Assembly (NCBI GenBank): GCA_964245755.1
Contig: CAXTNV010000175.1
Location: 1-5,731 of the forward strand
Source of the DNA: Lichenicoccus sp964245755
GTDB taxonomy: Bacteria; Pseudomonadota; Alphaproteobacteria; Acetobacterales; Acetobacteraceae
Direction of reading: 5' to 3'
Length of the DNA: 5,731 nucleotides
Shown here piece by piece: positions 1 to 5,731 of the stretch. Under the pieces are notes generated by a model. That model searched no databases. It saw only the letters and a program-made list of their open reading frames with translations, and had not been told where the DNA came from. The position numbers and the translations under genes are program-made. The stretch's first letter is position 1; every line of letters starts with the position of its first letter.

Positions 1-1
1 G

Positions 2-412
2 TCCGCCGCCGCGCCGCGCGCGGCGTCGCGGGCGATGCCGCAGCCGGGCACTGCCCGCCTGGTGGAGATCGGCATCCGCCAGCCGGGACTGGACGACACC
101 AGCTGGCGCAGGCTCTCGAACGGAGGCCTGCGGCCGCAGCGCACGCTCGATCTGCACGGACGCACGGCGCAGAACGCGTTCGCCGCATTGCACGGCTTCC
201 TGTTGCGCGCGCAGCAGCAGCAGCTGCGCTGCGTCGAGATCATCACCGGTGTCGGATCGGGCCACGAAGGCGGCATCCTGCGCCGCGAGCTGCCGTTCTG
301 GCTCAGCCGGCACGACCTGCGGCACCTGGTGCTCGCGGCGGTGCATCCGCATCCCGGCAACCAGGGCGCCGTGCGGGTGTTGCTGCGACGCCGGAACGTG
401 CCGGCGCGGTAG
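2..412 (+). CDS. Smr-domain protein (Smr/MutS2 C-terminal family), 3' part; start lies left of the window
   Basis: The frame is open from the left edge with no stop, and 136 residues are visible before TAG at 410-412, so this is the C-terminal part of a longer protein. The signature LDLHG is encoded at 146-160 and is followed by an Ala-rich helix. Next comes a TGVGSGHEGGILRREL segment matching the second Smr motif (usually [HT]GxG...G.LR), then WL and a final GAVRVLLRR strand. These are the two sequence hallmarks of the Smr fold. Related Smr domains act as nucleases or nucleic-acid-binding modules, and stand-alone bacterial versions such as SmrA/SmrB are about 180-220 residues. The short stretch before the domain (PGLDDTSWRRL) resembles stand-alone alphaproteobacterial members. 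An ATG at 35 is in frame but would remove little, and the true start is probably upstream. The exact substrate cannot be told from sequence. The photolyase gene follows 46 bases downstream on the same strand, so co-transcription is possible. Confidence 0.88.
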   Translation, partial: SAAAPRAASRAMPQPGTARLVEIGIRQPGLDDTSWRRLSNGGLRPQRTLDLHGRTAQNAFAALHGFLLRAQQQQLRCVEIITGVGSGHEGGILRRELPFWLSRHDLRHLVLAAVHPHPGNQGAVRVLLRRRNVPAR

Positions 413-417
413 CGCCG
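402..417 (+). other. GC-rich stem-loop over the smr stop codon
   Basis: CGGCGC (402-407) and GCGCCG (412-417) form a perfect 6-bp stem around the loop GGTA, which contains part of the TAG stop. No T-run follows, so it is not a classical factor-independent terminator. It might stabilise the 3' end of the smr message or attenuate read-through into the photolyase gene. It may also be chance in such GC-rich DNA. Confidence 0.25.
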
Positions 418-445
418 ACCGGGCGCCTCGCGCAGTACCGGCGTC

Positions 446-451
446 AGGAGG
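446..451 (+). promoter_or_regulatory. Ribosome binding site that fixes the photolyase GTG start
   Basis: AGGAGG is a perfect Shine-Dalgarno core, and 7 bases separate it from GTG at 459-461. An ATG at 452-454 follows the site immediately, but it is in another frame and far too close to be used. The photolyase frame stays open back to an ATG at 249, which would add a 70-residue Arg/Cys-rich tail overlapping smr. The strong site therefore decides for the GTG. Confidence 0.8.
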
Positions 452-458
452 ATGTCTC

Positions 459-1997
459 GTGCGGACCCTACGCGTGCTGCTCGGCGATCAGCTGTCCGAC
501 GGTGTCTCGGCACTCGACGGGCTCGATGTCGCCGCCGACCTGGTGCTGATGGCCGAGGTGCGTGGCGAGTGCACCTACGTGCGCCACCACAAGAAGAAGA
601 TCGTGCTGGTGCTCTCCGCCATGCGCCACTTCGCGCAGCGGCTGCGCGACCGCGGCGCGCGGGTGCAGTACGTGACCCTGGACGACCCGCTGAACACCCA
701 CTCGCTGCGCGGCGAGATGCTGCGCGCGGCGGCCTGGTTCCGGCCGGACCGCATCGTCGCCACCGAGGCCGGCGAGTGGCGGCTGCTGCAGGACATGTCG
801 GGGTGGGGCGAGGCCAGCGGGCTGCCGACCGAGATCGTCGGCGACACCCGGTTCCTGTGCTCGCACCAGCAGTTCCGGCACTGGAGCGACGGCCGCCGCG
901 AGCTGCGCATGGAGTTCTTCTACCGCGAGATGCGTCGCCGCCACGCGGTGCTGATGGAGGACGACAGCCCCGCCGGCGGGCGCTGGAACTTCGACAGCGA
1001 GAACCGCAAGCGCATGCCCGCGAGCGTGCTGCCGCCGTCGCTGCCGCCGTTCGCACCGGACGCGACGACGCGCGAGGTGATCGAGCTGGTCGGGCGCGAG
1101 TTCGCCGATCATTTCGGCGACCTCGGGGGCTTCGACCTGCCGGTGACACACGAGCAGGCGGTGCTGGCACTCGACCATTTCATCAACGAGCGGCTGGCCT
1201 CGTTCGGCGACTGGCAGGATTTCATGCGCGCCGGCGATCCCGTGCTGTTCCACGCGCTGATCTCGACCTCGCTCAACACCGGGCTGCTCGATCCGCTGCT
1301 TGCCTGCCGCGCCGCCGAGGCCGCGTGGCGCGACGGCGTCGCACCGCTGAACGCGGTCGAGGGCTTCGTGCGGCAGATCCTCGGCTGGCGGGAGTATGTC
1401 CGCGGCATCTACTGGCTGCGCATGCCGGAGTACGGGCGGCTCAACGCGCTGCAGGCGACGCGGCCGCTGCCCTGGCTGTACTGGTCCGGCGAGACCCGGA
1501 TGAACTGCATGGCCCACGTGGTGGCCGACACCCGCGCGCACGCCTACGCGCACCACATCCAGCGCCTGATGATCGTCGGCAACTTCTCTCTGCTGGCCGG
1601 TCTCGATCCGGACCAGGTCGATGAGTGGTACCTGATCGTCTACGCCGACGCCTACCAGTGGGTGGAGATGCCCAACGTGCGCGGCATGGCGCTGTTCGCC
1701 GATGGCGGCGTGATGGGATCCAAGCCATACGCGGCCTCGGGCGCCTACATCAACCGGATGAGCGACTACTGTGCCGGCTGTGCGTACGACGTGCGTGCGG
1801 CCACCGGCGCCGACGCCTGTCCGTTCAACTTCCTGTACTGGGACTTCATCGCCAGGCATCAGGACCGCCTGGGCGGCAACCCGCGCATGGCGATGCCGGT
1901 GCGCACCCTGGCGCGCATGGATCCGCAGCGCGTCGCCGCGATGCGCGAGCAGGCGGCGGGCTTCCTCGACGCGATGGAGGCGGCTGGCCCGGTCTGA
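459..1997 (+). CDS. phrB: Fe-S cluster (6-4) photolyase / bacterial cryptochrome (FeS-BCP, CryPro family)
   Basis: This FAD-dependent enzyme uses near-UV/blue light to repair (6-4) pyrimidine photoproducts in DNA in the cytosol. From the GTG start it is 512 residues, close to Agrobacterium PhrB (about 507). The N-terminal antenna domain begins RTLRVLLGDQLS and holds the typical HHKKK...SAMRHFA segment near 43-59; in the family it binds dimethyl-ribityllumazine. The C-terminal helical FAD domain carries four cysteines, C350, C438, C441 and C454, in the arrangement that ligates the family's 4Fe-4S cluster. Their numbers are the same as I recall for PhrB. The histidine pair H365/H366 at the lesion site is present (HAYAHHIQRL). 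So are W342, W390, Y391 and Y424, which are linked to electron transfer or lesion handling in PhrB. Nothing suggests truncation or loss of function. The gene may be co-transcribed with smr. No SOS or light-responsive operator is visible in the short upstream gap. A purely signalling cryptochrome role cannot be excluded from sequence. Confidence 0.95.
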   Translation: MRTLRVLLGDQLSDGVSALDGLDVAADLVLMAEVRGECTYVRHHKKKIVLVLSAMRHFAQRLRDRGARVQYVTLDDPLNTHSLRGEMLRAAAWFRPDRIVATEAGEWRLLQDMSGWGEASGLPTEIVGDTRFLCSHQQFRHWSDGRRELRMEFFYREMRRRHAVLMEDDSPAGGRWNFDSENRKRMPASVLPPSLPPFAPDATTREVIELVGREFADHFGDLGGFDLPVTHEQAVLALDHFINERLASFGDWQDFMRAGDPVLFHALISTSLNTGLLDPLLACRAAEAAWRDGVAPLNAVEGFVRQILGWREYVRGIYWLRMPEYGRLNALQATRPLPWLYWSGETRMNCMAHVVADTRAHAYAHHIQRLMIVGNFSLLAGLDPDQVDEWYLIVYADAYQWVEMPNVRGMALFADGGVMGSKPYAASGAYINRMSDYCAGCAYDVRAATGADACPFNFLYWDFIARHQDRLGGNPRMAMPVRTLARMDPQRVAAMREQAAGFLDAMEAAGPV

Positions 1998-2089
1998 GAC
2001 GCCGGATGCATCACTCCGCGACGTGGGTTCGATCACGTGGAGGCAGACCCGAGACAGGCGCGGTGCCGGCTACGTGCTTTGCCGGGTGC

Positions 2090-3151
2090 TCAGGCGGCGC
2101 ACCAGGTCACGGCGCTTCCGTGCGGTTGCGCCAGCGCGAGACGTCGATCCCGGCCGCCAGGCCAGAGCGTGAGACGAAGCTCCGGCCGCGCGTCGGGCTG
2201 CCTCGGCTCGAAGCGCAGCCACGCCACCGGGGCTGATGCAGTCGCCCGCCTGCCGGCGCGGTGGATGTTCCGCGCGATGTCGACCTGCGATGACCGGGGC
2301 AGATACTGCCACGTGATGGAGTGGTAGAGCACGGTGACGCATCCCTCGGCTGCATCCAGGCGTCGCACCCAGACCGATGCGTCGGCCCGTTCCACCGGGC
2401 ATCCGGTCGTCCGGCTCAGGGCGATGGCTGCCTCCAATCTGCACAAGCGGTCTCGCCGGTCGGCCCAGACATAGGATCGAAGGCGGAGGCGGGCGTCCGC
2501 CTGCTCCAGATCGACCGGAGCCAGATCGCAGGCGCGCCGATCGAGCACGTGAAGCGGCGCCTCGAGCGGCGGCAGCGTCCCGGTCCAGCCGGGAGACAGG
2601 GATACCGGGCTGCGCGGATCCCCCCATGCCGCGGCGCCGAACCGGTAGTGGTAGCGGTCCCAGATCGTGTTCAGCCCGGCACTCGCGCCGATCTCCAGAA
2701 GGCGGAGCGGCAGCGCGGTCTCGCTGGCGATCTGCAGGAAGCCGCCGAGCAGGACCGCCGATCTTCCGACCTCATTGGTCTGCGGTGCCGAGCCGAGGAA
2801 CTCCGCGATGAAGCCCTGCCGGCGCTCGAGGACAAGTGGCAGCACAGCCGAGATCGCCTCCATATCGCCGGCTGCGTCCGTGGGATAGCAGGCGGCCAGC
2901 TCCGGTTCCGCATGCATCAGCACCAGCGCGTGCATCGCGCCGGCCAGGCGCAGCCCCAGAGCGTCCGCGAGCGGGTCCCCGGACCAGCCATCGGTCAGCC
3001 TGGCGGCGATTCCACCGGCCGCGATCTCTGCGGCGAGGATCGCGAGCAGCCGGGCGGTGAAAGGCGAACCAAGCCCGTCGCACCAGCCGATCTGCTTGCG
3101 CAAGGCAGCGAGGGTTGCCGATCGAGCCTGTCCATCGCACCCGCCGGCCAA
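2090..3151 (-). CDS. DUF2332 family protein, putative SAM-methyltransferase-like, function unknown
   Basis: The product is 353 residues, the full length expected for DUF2332, and resembles the family from end to end. Recognisable blocks in order are: C24 with GSPFTARLL (28-36), an ALGLRLAGAMHAL segment (64-76), QTNEVGRSA (124-132), and PLRLLEIGASAGLNTIWDRYHY (148-169). Then come CDL (208-210), the YVWADRRDRLCRLEAAI region (227-243), VLYHSITWQYL (274-284), WLRFEP (311-316), LWPGG (329-333) and a final HG..VTW. The LEIGASAGLN block looks like motif I of Rossmann-type SAM-dependent methyltransferases, which is the only functional hint; substrate and reaction are unknown. No signal peptide or membrane segment is seen, so it is probably cytosolic. 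It starts at TTG (3149-3151), preceded by GGAGG at 6 bases, and no better in-frame ATG or GTG was found nearby. It converges on the photolyase gene (92-base gap) and diverges from the MFS gene. Its codons (GCA, GGA, CGA, AGG, TCA) look less biased than those of its neighbours. Confidence 0.88.
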   Translation of the reverse strand: MAGGCDGQARSATLAALRKQIGWCDGLGSPFTARLLAILAAEIAAGGIAARLTDGWSGDPLADALGLRLAGAMHALVLMHAEPELAACYPTDAAGDMEAISAVLPLVLERRQGFIAEFLGSAPQTNEVGRSAVLLGGFLQIASETALPLRLLEIGASAGLNTIWDRYHYRFGAAAWGDPRSPVSLSPGWTGTLPPLEAPLHVLDRRACDLAPVDLEQADARLRLRSYVWADRRDRLCRLEAAIALSRTTGCPVERADASVWVRRLDAAEGCVTVLYHSITWQYLPRSSQVDIARNIHRAGRRATASAPVAWLRFEPRQPDARPELRLTLWPGGRDRRLALAQPHGSAVTWCAA

Positions 3152-3157
3152 GGGCTG

Positions 3158-3162
3158 CCTCC
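3158..3162 (-). promoter_or_regulatory. Ribosome binding site supporting the TTG start of the DUF2332 gene
   Basis: On the minus strand this reads GGAGG, followed by six bases and then TTG (3151-3149). A strong site at ideal spacing is the main reason to accept the rare TTG start. Confidence 0.7.
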
Positions 3163-3179
3163 GTGATCCCCGGCATCGG

Positions 3180-3208
3180 AGCAGATGCGCGGCGCGTCAG
3201 GGCGTCAA
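3180..3208 (-). promoter_or_regulatory. Candidate sigma-70-type promoter for the DUF2332 gene
   Basis: On the minus strand TTGACG (3208-3203) matches the -35 consensus at five of six positions. After 17 bases comes TCTGCT (3185-3180), a weak -10 matching three of six. The predicted start of transcription near 3173 would leave a leader of roughly 20 bases carrying the GGAGG. The -35 is good and the -10 is poor, so this is a suggestion only. Confidence 0.35.
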
Positions 3209-3259
3209 GCGGGCGCTGCCACTTGGCGCGGCCGTGCCCCGCCCTGGCGGCGGCGGCGA

Positions 3260-3287
3260 TTGCATCGGAGGGCCGCCTCGCTACGCT
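3260..3287 (+). promoter_or_regulatory. Weak candidate promoter for the MFS transporter gene
   Basis: TTGCAT (3260-3265) and TACGCT (3282-3287) are separated by 16 bases and lie 27 bases before the ATG. Each matches the sigma-70 consensus at only three of six positions. It is the best-placed pair I see on this strand of the divergent spacer, but the support is thin. Confidence 0.2.
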
Positions 3288-3314
3288 GCACATCCATCCC
3301 GCAGCGGAGCAGCG

Positions 3315-4598
3315 ATGACATCCGCCGGGCCACCGGACGCCGCCGTCACCCGCCCGCTGCCTGCCCGACACGTCGCCGCCGTCGGCGTGGGCAACGCGCT
3401 CGAATTCTACGACTTCGTCACCTACGCGTTCTTCGCGGTGCAGATCGGGCGGACCTTCTTTCCGTCGCAGGTGCCGGGCACGAGCCTGCTGGCCTCGCTC
3501 GCCACCTTCGGCGCCGGCTTCCTGACCCGGCCGCTCGGGGCATTTGTGATCGGCCGGTTGGGCGACCGACGCGGCCGCAAGCCCGCGATGCTGCTTTCTT
3601 TCGGCCTGATCGGGATCGCGGTAACCGGGCTCGCCCTGACGCCCTCCTACGCCCGCATCGGGACGCCGGCTCCGGTACTGGCGGTGGGCTTGCGTATGCT
3701 GCAGGGCTTCGCGATCGGCGGCGAGGTGGGGCCGAGCACGGCGTTCCTGATCGAGGCAGCGCCGCCGCTGCGACGCGGGCTGTACACCTCCTTCCAGGCG
3801 ATGAGTGCGGATTTCGCGGTGCTGGCGGCCGGGCTGGTGGGCGTGGTGCTGTCGAGCCTGATGGACGCGGCGGCACTCGATGCCTGGGGCTGGCGCATCG
3901 CCCTGCTGCTGGGTGCCGCGATCGTGCCCTTCGGGCTGCTGCTGCGGCGTTCGCTCGACGAGACGCTGCACCGCCCGGAGCCCGTCGCGCGGCAGCCGCG
4001 GCCGGCCCTCGCCCGCATCGTCCTGCCCGGCCTCGCGATGCTGGCCGGCGCCACCACCACGAGCTACATCATCGACTACCTGACCACGTATGCCGCCACC
4101 GTTCTGGCGATGCCGGCCCGGCTCGCCTTCGGGGCCACGGTCGTGGTCGGGCTGTGCAGCGTGCTGTGCGATCCGCTCGGCGGCTGGCTGTCCGACCGGT
4201 TGGGACGCAAGCCGGTGCTGATCCTGCCCGCCTGCGTGCTGCTGATCGCGGTGTTCCCGTGCTTCTGGCTGATCGGCTACGCGCGCTCGCCGCTGGCGCT
4301 GTACGGTGCCGCGGCGCTGCTCTCGTCGATCTCGAACCTGTCGAACGTCTCTGTGACCGTCGTCATCGCCGAGAGCCTGCCGAAGGGCGCGCGCTCCGGC
4401 GGCCTCGGGATGATCTACGCCTGCGCGATCTCGCTGTTCGGCGGCTCGGCGCAGTTCATGGTCGCCTGGCTGATCGAGGCGACCGGCAATCCGCTCGCGG
4501 CGGCCTGGTACATGATCGGCGGCGTCGTGCTCGGCCTGACGGCGATGCTGCGGCTGCGCGAGACCGCGCCGGTGCGCGTCGGCATCGAGCCGGCCTGA
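3315..4598 (+). CDS. MFS transporter, metabolite:H+ symporter (MHS) family, citrate/tricarballylate-like
   Basis: The product is a 427-residue inner-membrane protein with about twelve hydrophobic segments, likely a proton-coupled importer of a carboxylate or similar small metabolite. The opening GNALEFYDFVTYAFFA (26-41) followed by FFP is the MHS signature. MFS motif A, GRLGDRRGRKP, lies at 80-90 between helices 2 and 3. RMLQGFAIGGEVG (127-139), WGWRI (191-195) and LRRSLDET (210-217) follow the pattern of CitA-type citrate symporters. The second-half motif GGWLSDRLGRKP is at 289-300. The length equals CitA (about 430), and it lacks the long C-terminal coiled coil of ProP, so an osmolyte transporter of that type is less likely. 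The substrate is an inference; dicarboxylates, shikimate or aromatic acids are alternatives within the family. The open frame reaches back to 3057, but ATG 3315 with GGAG (3306-3309) five bases upstream starts just before the first helix and is the sensible choice. Confidence 0.92.
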   Translation: MTSAGPPDAAVTRPLPARHVAAVGVGNALEFYDFVTYAFFAVQIGRTFFPSQVPGTSLLASLATFGAGFLTRPLGAFVIGRLGDRRGRKPAMLLSFGLIGIAVTGLALTPSYARIGTPAPVLAVGLRMLQGFAIGGEVGPSTAFLIEAAPPLRRGLYTSFQAMSADFAVLAAGLVGVVLSSLMDAAALDAWGWRIALLLGAAIVPFGLLLRRSLDETLHRPEPVARQPRPALARIVLPGLAMLAGATTTSYIIDYLTTYAATVLAMPARLAFGATVVVGLCSVLCDPLGGWLSDRLGRKPVLILPACVLLIAVFPCFWLIGYARSPLALYGAAALLSSISNLSNVSVTVVIAESLPKGARSGGLGMIYACAISLFGGSAQFMVAWLIEATGNPLAAAWYMIGGVVLGLTAMLRLRETAPVRVGIEPA

Positions 4599-4637
4599 CC
4601 GGCGCCGTTCGAGCGGATCGGGCGATGCTCAGGCCGG
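4590..4637. other. Inverted repeat spanning both stop codons of the convergent pair
   Basis: CCGGCCTGA (4590-4598) and TCAGGCCGG (4629-4637) are perfect 9-base inverted copies, each including a stop codon, with 30 bases between them. A smaller hairpin, GCCGG (4589-4593) with CCGGC (4599-4603), lies within the left side. There is no T-run on either strand. It could fold at the 3' end of either message. It also follows simply from both proteins ending in Pro-Ala-stop with the same codons. Confidence 0.3.
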
Positions 4638-5723
4638 GCGCCAGTCGGTGCGGCCGGCAATCCAGCGGCGCAGCGTCAGCAGCGTGTTCTCTTCGGCGAC
4701 CACCGTCGACAGGGCGGTGACGCAATCCGGCGCGGGCAGCGGACTGAGCTGCGCCGAGCGCACCGCGCCGGCCAGCGCCGGATCGGCGATCGCGCGGCTG
4801 CACGCACCGCGCCAGCGCGCGACCAGCGCCGCGGACGTCAGCGGCTGCAGCACCAGCGCCGCATCCAGCCGTGCCGCCGCCGCGGTCGCCTTCCAGGCCT
4901 GGAACAGCGGGCCATCCGGCGCCCGGCCCACGCTGTCGCGATACAGCTCCGGCAACGTCGGCACGTCCGGCAGCGCCGGATCGCGCAGCGCCGCCTGTGC
5001 ATCTGCGCCGAAGCAGAAGATCGGGCGCAGCCGCTGGCTGGACAATGCCGCCGCACGCTGCGGCACGCCGCCCCCGGTGAGCACGATCGCATCCACTCGC
5101 CCGTCCTGCAGCGCGGCGCGGGCATCGGCGGGATCTGACAGCCCGAACACCGGGGTAGGCGCGTAGCCGAGCAGGGTCAGCCCGAGCAGCGCCGGCAACT
5201 CCAGCCCGTTCGGTGTCGAGGCGGCGACCCGCATGGTCGCCGGCTGCGGGCCGGTACGCCCCAGCACGACCACGGAACCGAAGCTGGTCAGCGCCGGCAC
5301 CCAGCGCCCGGCGTCGAAATGCACCCGCGGATCACCGGCGAGCCAGGCGATCGCGGCCGCACCGGGCACCAGCAGGGCGGTTGAGCCGTCCGGGTTGCCC
5401 AGCGCCTCGAAGGCGTTGGCGCCGGTCACGCCGTCGCGTCCGCCGACCGCCGACACCGCGAGGCGGTCCCCCGGATGCAGCGCCTCGGCGAGCGGCCCGG
5501 CGAGCAGCCCGGCCCAGTGGCCGGCCGCGGTGTTGGCCGGGCCCGCCACCATCATCGCGGCATCGGCAAGGTCGGGCGCCGAGACGCCCAGGGTGCGCGC
5601 GTTGAGCGGAGCTGCGGCCGGCCGGTGCTGGGCCTGGGCCTCGCTGGCGGCAAGCGCGGAAGCGGCGAGGCCGCAGGCAAGGCCGAGGATGGATCGCCGT
5701 CGCAGGGGGGCTGCTGCCGTCAT
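4629..5723 (-). CDS. Bug/TctC-type periplasmic substrate-binding protein with signal peptide
   Basis: The product is 364 residues. The N-terminus MTAAAPLRRRSILGLA, a hydrophobic Ala/Leu stretch and AQA (29-31) form a clear export signal, with likely cleavage before Q32. The RRRSIL segment fits a twin-arginine (Tat) leader. The mature part shows the pattern of the Bug family of tripartite tricarboxylate transport binding proteins: VGGRDGVTGANAF (93-105) in place of the usual GGxGGxxGA block, then NPDGSTALL (110-118), VDAIV (210-214) and LRPI...RDPALPDVPTLPELY (232-261). Family members bind carboxylates or other small organic molecules in the periplasm. The match is a divergent one, and the substrate cannot be predicted. 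No TctA/TctB membrane subunits are in the window. The start ATG (5721-5723) is chosen because it gives a proper leader. Only 8 bases lie upstream, the frame remains open there, and no ribosome binding site can be judged. It converges on the MFS gene with a 30-base gap. Confidence 0.8.
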   Translation of the reverse strand: MTAAAPLRRRSILGLACGLAASALAASEAQAQHRPAAAPLNARTLGVSAPDLADAAMMVAGPANTAAGHWAGLLAGPLAEALHPGDRLAVSAVGGRDGVTGANAFEALGNPDGSTALLVPGAAAIAWLAGDPRVHFDAGRWVPALTSFGSVVVLGRTGPQPATMRVAASTPNGLELPALLGLTLLGYAPTPVFGLSDPADARAALQDGRVDAIVLTGGGVPQRAAALSSQRLRPIFCFGADAQAALRDPALPDVPTLPELYRDSVGRAPDGPLFQAWKATAAAARLDAALVLQPLTSAALVARWRGACSRAIADPALAGAVRSAQLSPLPAPDCVTALSTVVAEENTLLTLRRWIAGRTDWRPA

Positions 5724-5731
5724 CTCGGTCG

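Noticed and set aside
249..458. N-terminal extension of the photolyase to an in-frame ATG at 249
   Set aside because: It would overlap smr by more than 160 bases and add a Cys/Arg-rich tail unlike the family. The GTG at 459 has a perfect binding site and gives the family's length.
452..1624. Open frame starting at the ATG directly after AGGAGG
   Set aside because: The ATG touches the binding site, the product is Arg/Ala-rich without motifs, and the overlapping frame is the conserved photolyase.
468..2036. A 522-codon open frame on the minus strand opposite nearly all of the photolyase gene
   Set aside because: It mirrors the codons of a clear, fully conserved photolyase, is rich in His/Val/Gln/Arg with no recognisable domain, and is the expected shadow in GC-rich coding DNA.
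2021..2038. Hairpin ACGTG/CACGT in the 92-base gap between the photolyase and DUF2332 genes
   Set aside because: The stem is only 5 bp with an 8-base loop and no T-run on either side, so it is too weak to call a terminator.
2321..3166. Plus-strand open frame of 281 codons opposite the DUF2332 gene
   Set aside because: The product has no family features, while the minus strand encodes a protein with end-to-end DUF2332 similarity.
3246..3258. Short GGC triplet run in the divergent spacer
   Set aside because: Only about four units; such runs are common in DNA this rich in GC.
2772..3971. Minus-strand open frame of 399 codons spanning the DUF2332 start and the MFS gene
   Set aside because: It is Gln/Arg/His-rich low-complexity translation crossing two real genes and their spacer, with no domain seen.
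3185..4720. Plus-strand open frame of 511 codons overlapping the MFS gene
   Set aside because: The product is Arg/Ala-rich with no hydrophobic segments and is a shadow of the transporter, which has clear motifs in its own frame.

Overview
The window is a GC-rich, tightly packed stretch of an ordinary proteobacterial chromosome. Third codon positions are mostly G or C. The protein types suggest an alphaproteobacterium, possibly Acetobacteraceae. The evidence is an alphaproteobacterial-style Smr protein, an iron-sulfur (6-4) photolyase matching Agrobacterium PhrB, a DUF2332 protein, and a Bug/TctC-type binding protein with a twin-arginine-like leader. The taxonomic call is an inference and is not secure.

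Layout: (1) the 3' end of a gene for a small Smr-domain protein (2-412, +) runs in from the left edge. (2) A complete Fe-S cluster (6-4) photolyase/bacterial cryptochrome (459-1997, +) follows 46 bases later, with a GTG start set by a perfect AGGAGG. (3) A complete DUF2332 protein (2090-3151, -) converges on the photolyase and starts at TTG behind a GGAGG site. (4) After a 163-base divergent spacer with candidate promoters on both strands comes a complete MFS transporter of the metabolite:H+ symporter (citrate/tricarballylate-like) family (3315-4598, +). (5) Converging on it with a 30-base gap is a periplasmic substrate-binding protein of the Bug/TctC type (4629-5723, -). Its start is 8 bases from the right edge.

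The genes do not form one pathway. Smr and the photolyase point in the same direction and both relate to nucleic acids, so they could share a transcript. The two right-hand genes both belong to families associated with organic-anion uptake but are transcribed towards each other. No tRNA, rRNA, CRISPR, insertion sequence or phage gene was seen. I found no convincing new multi-gene system here. The items most worth a second look are the uncharacterised DUF2332 protein with its regulatory region, the photolyase with its full set of key residues, and the orphan Bug-type protein.
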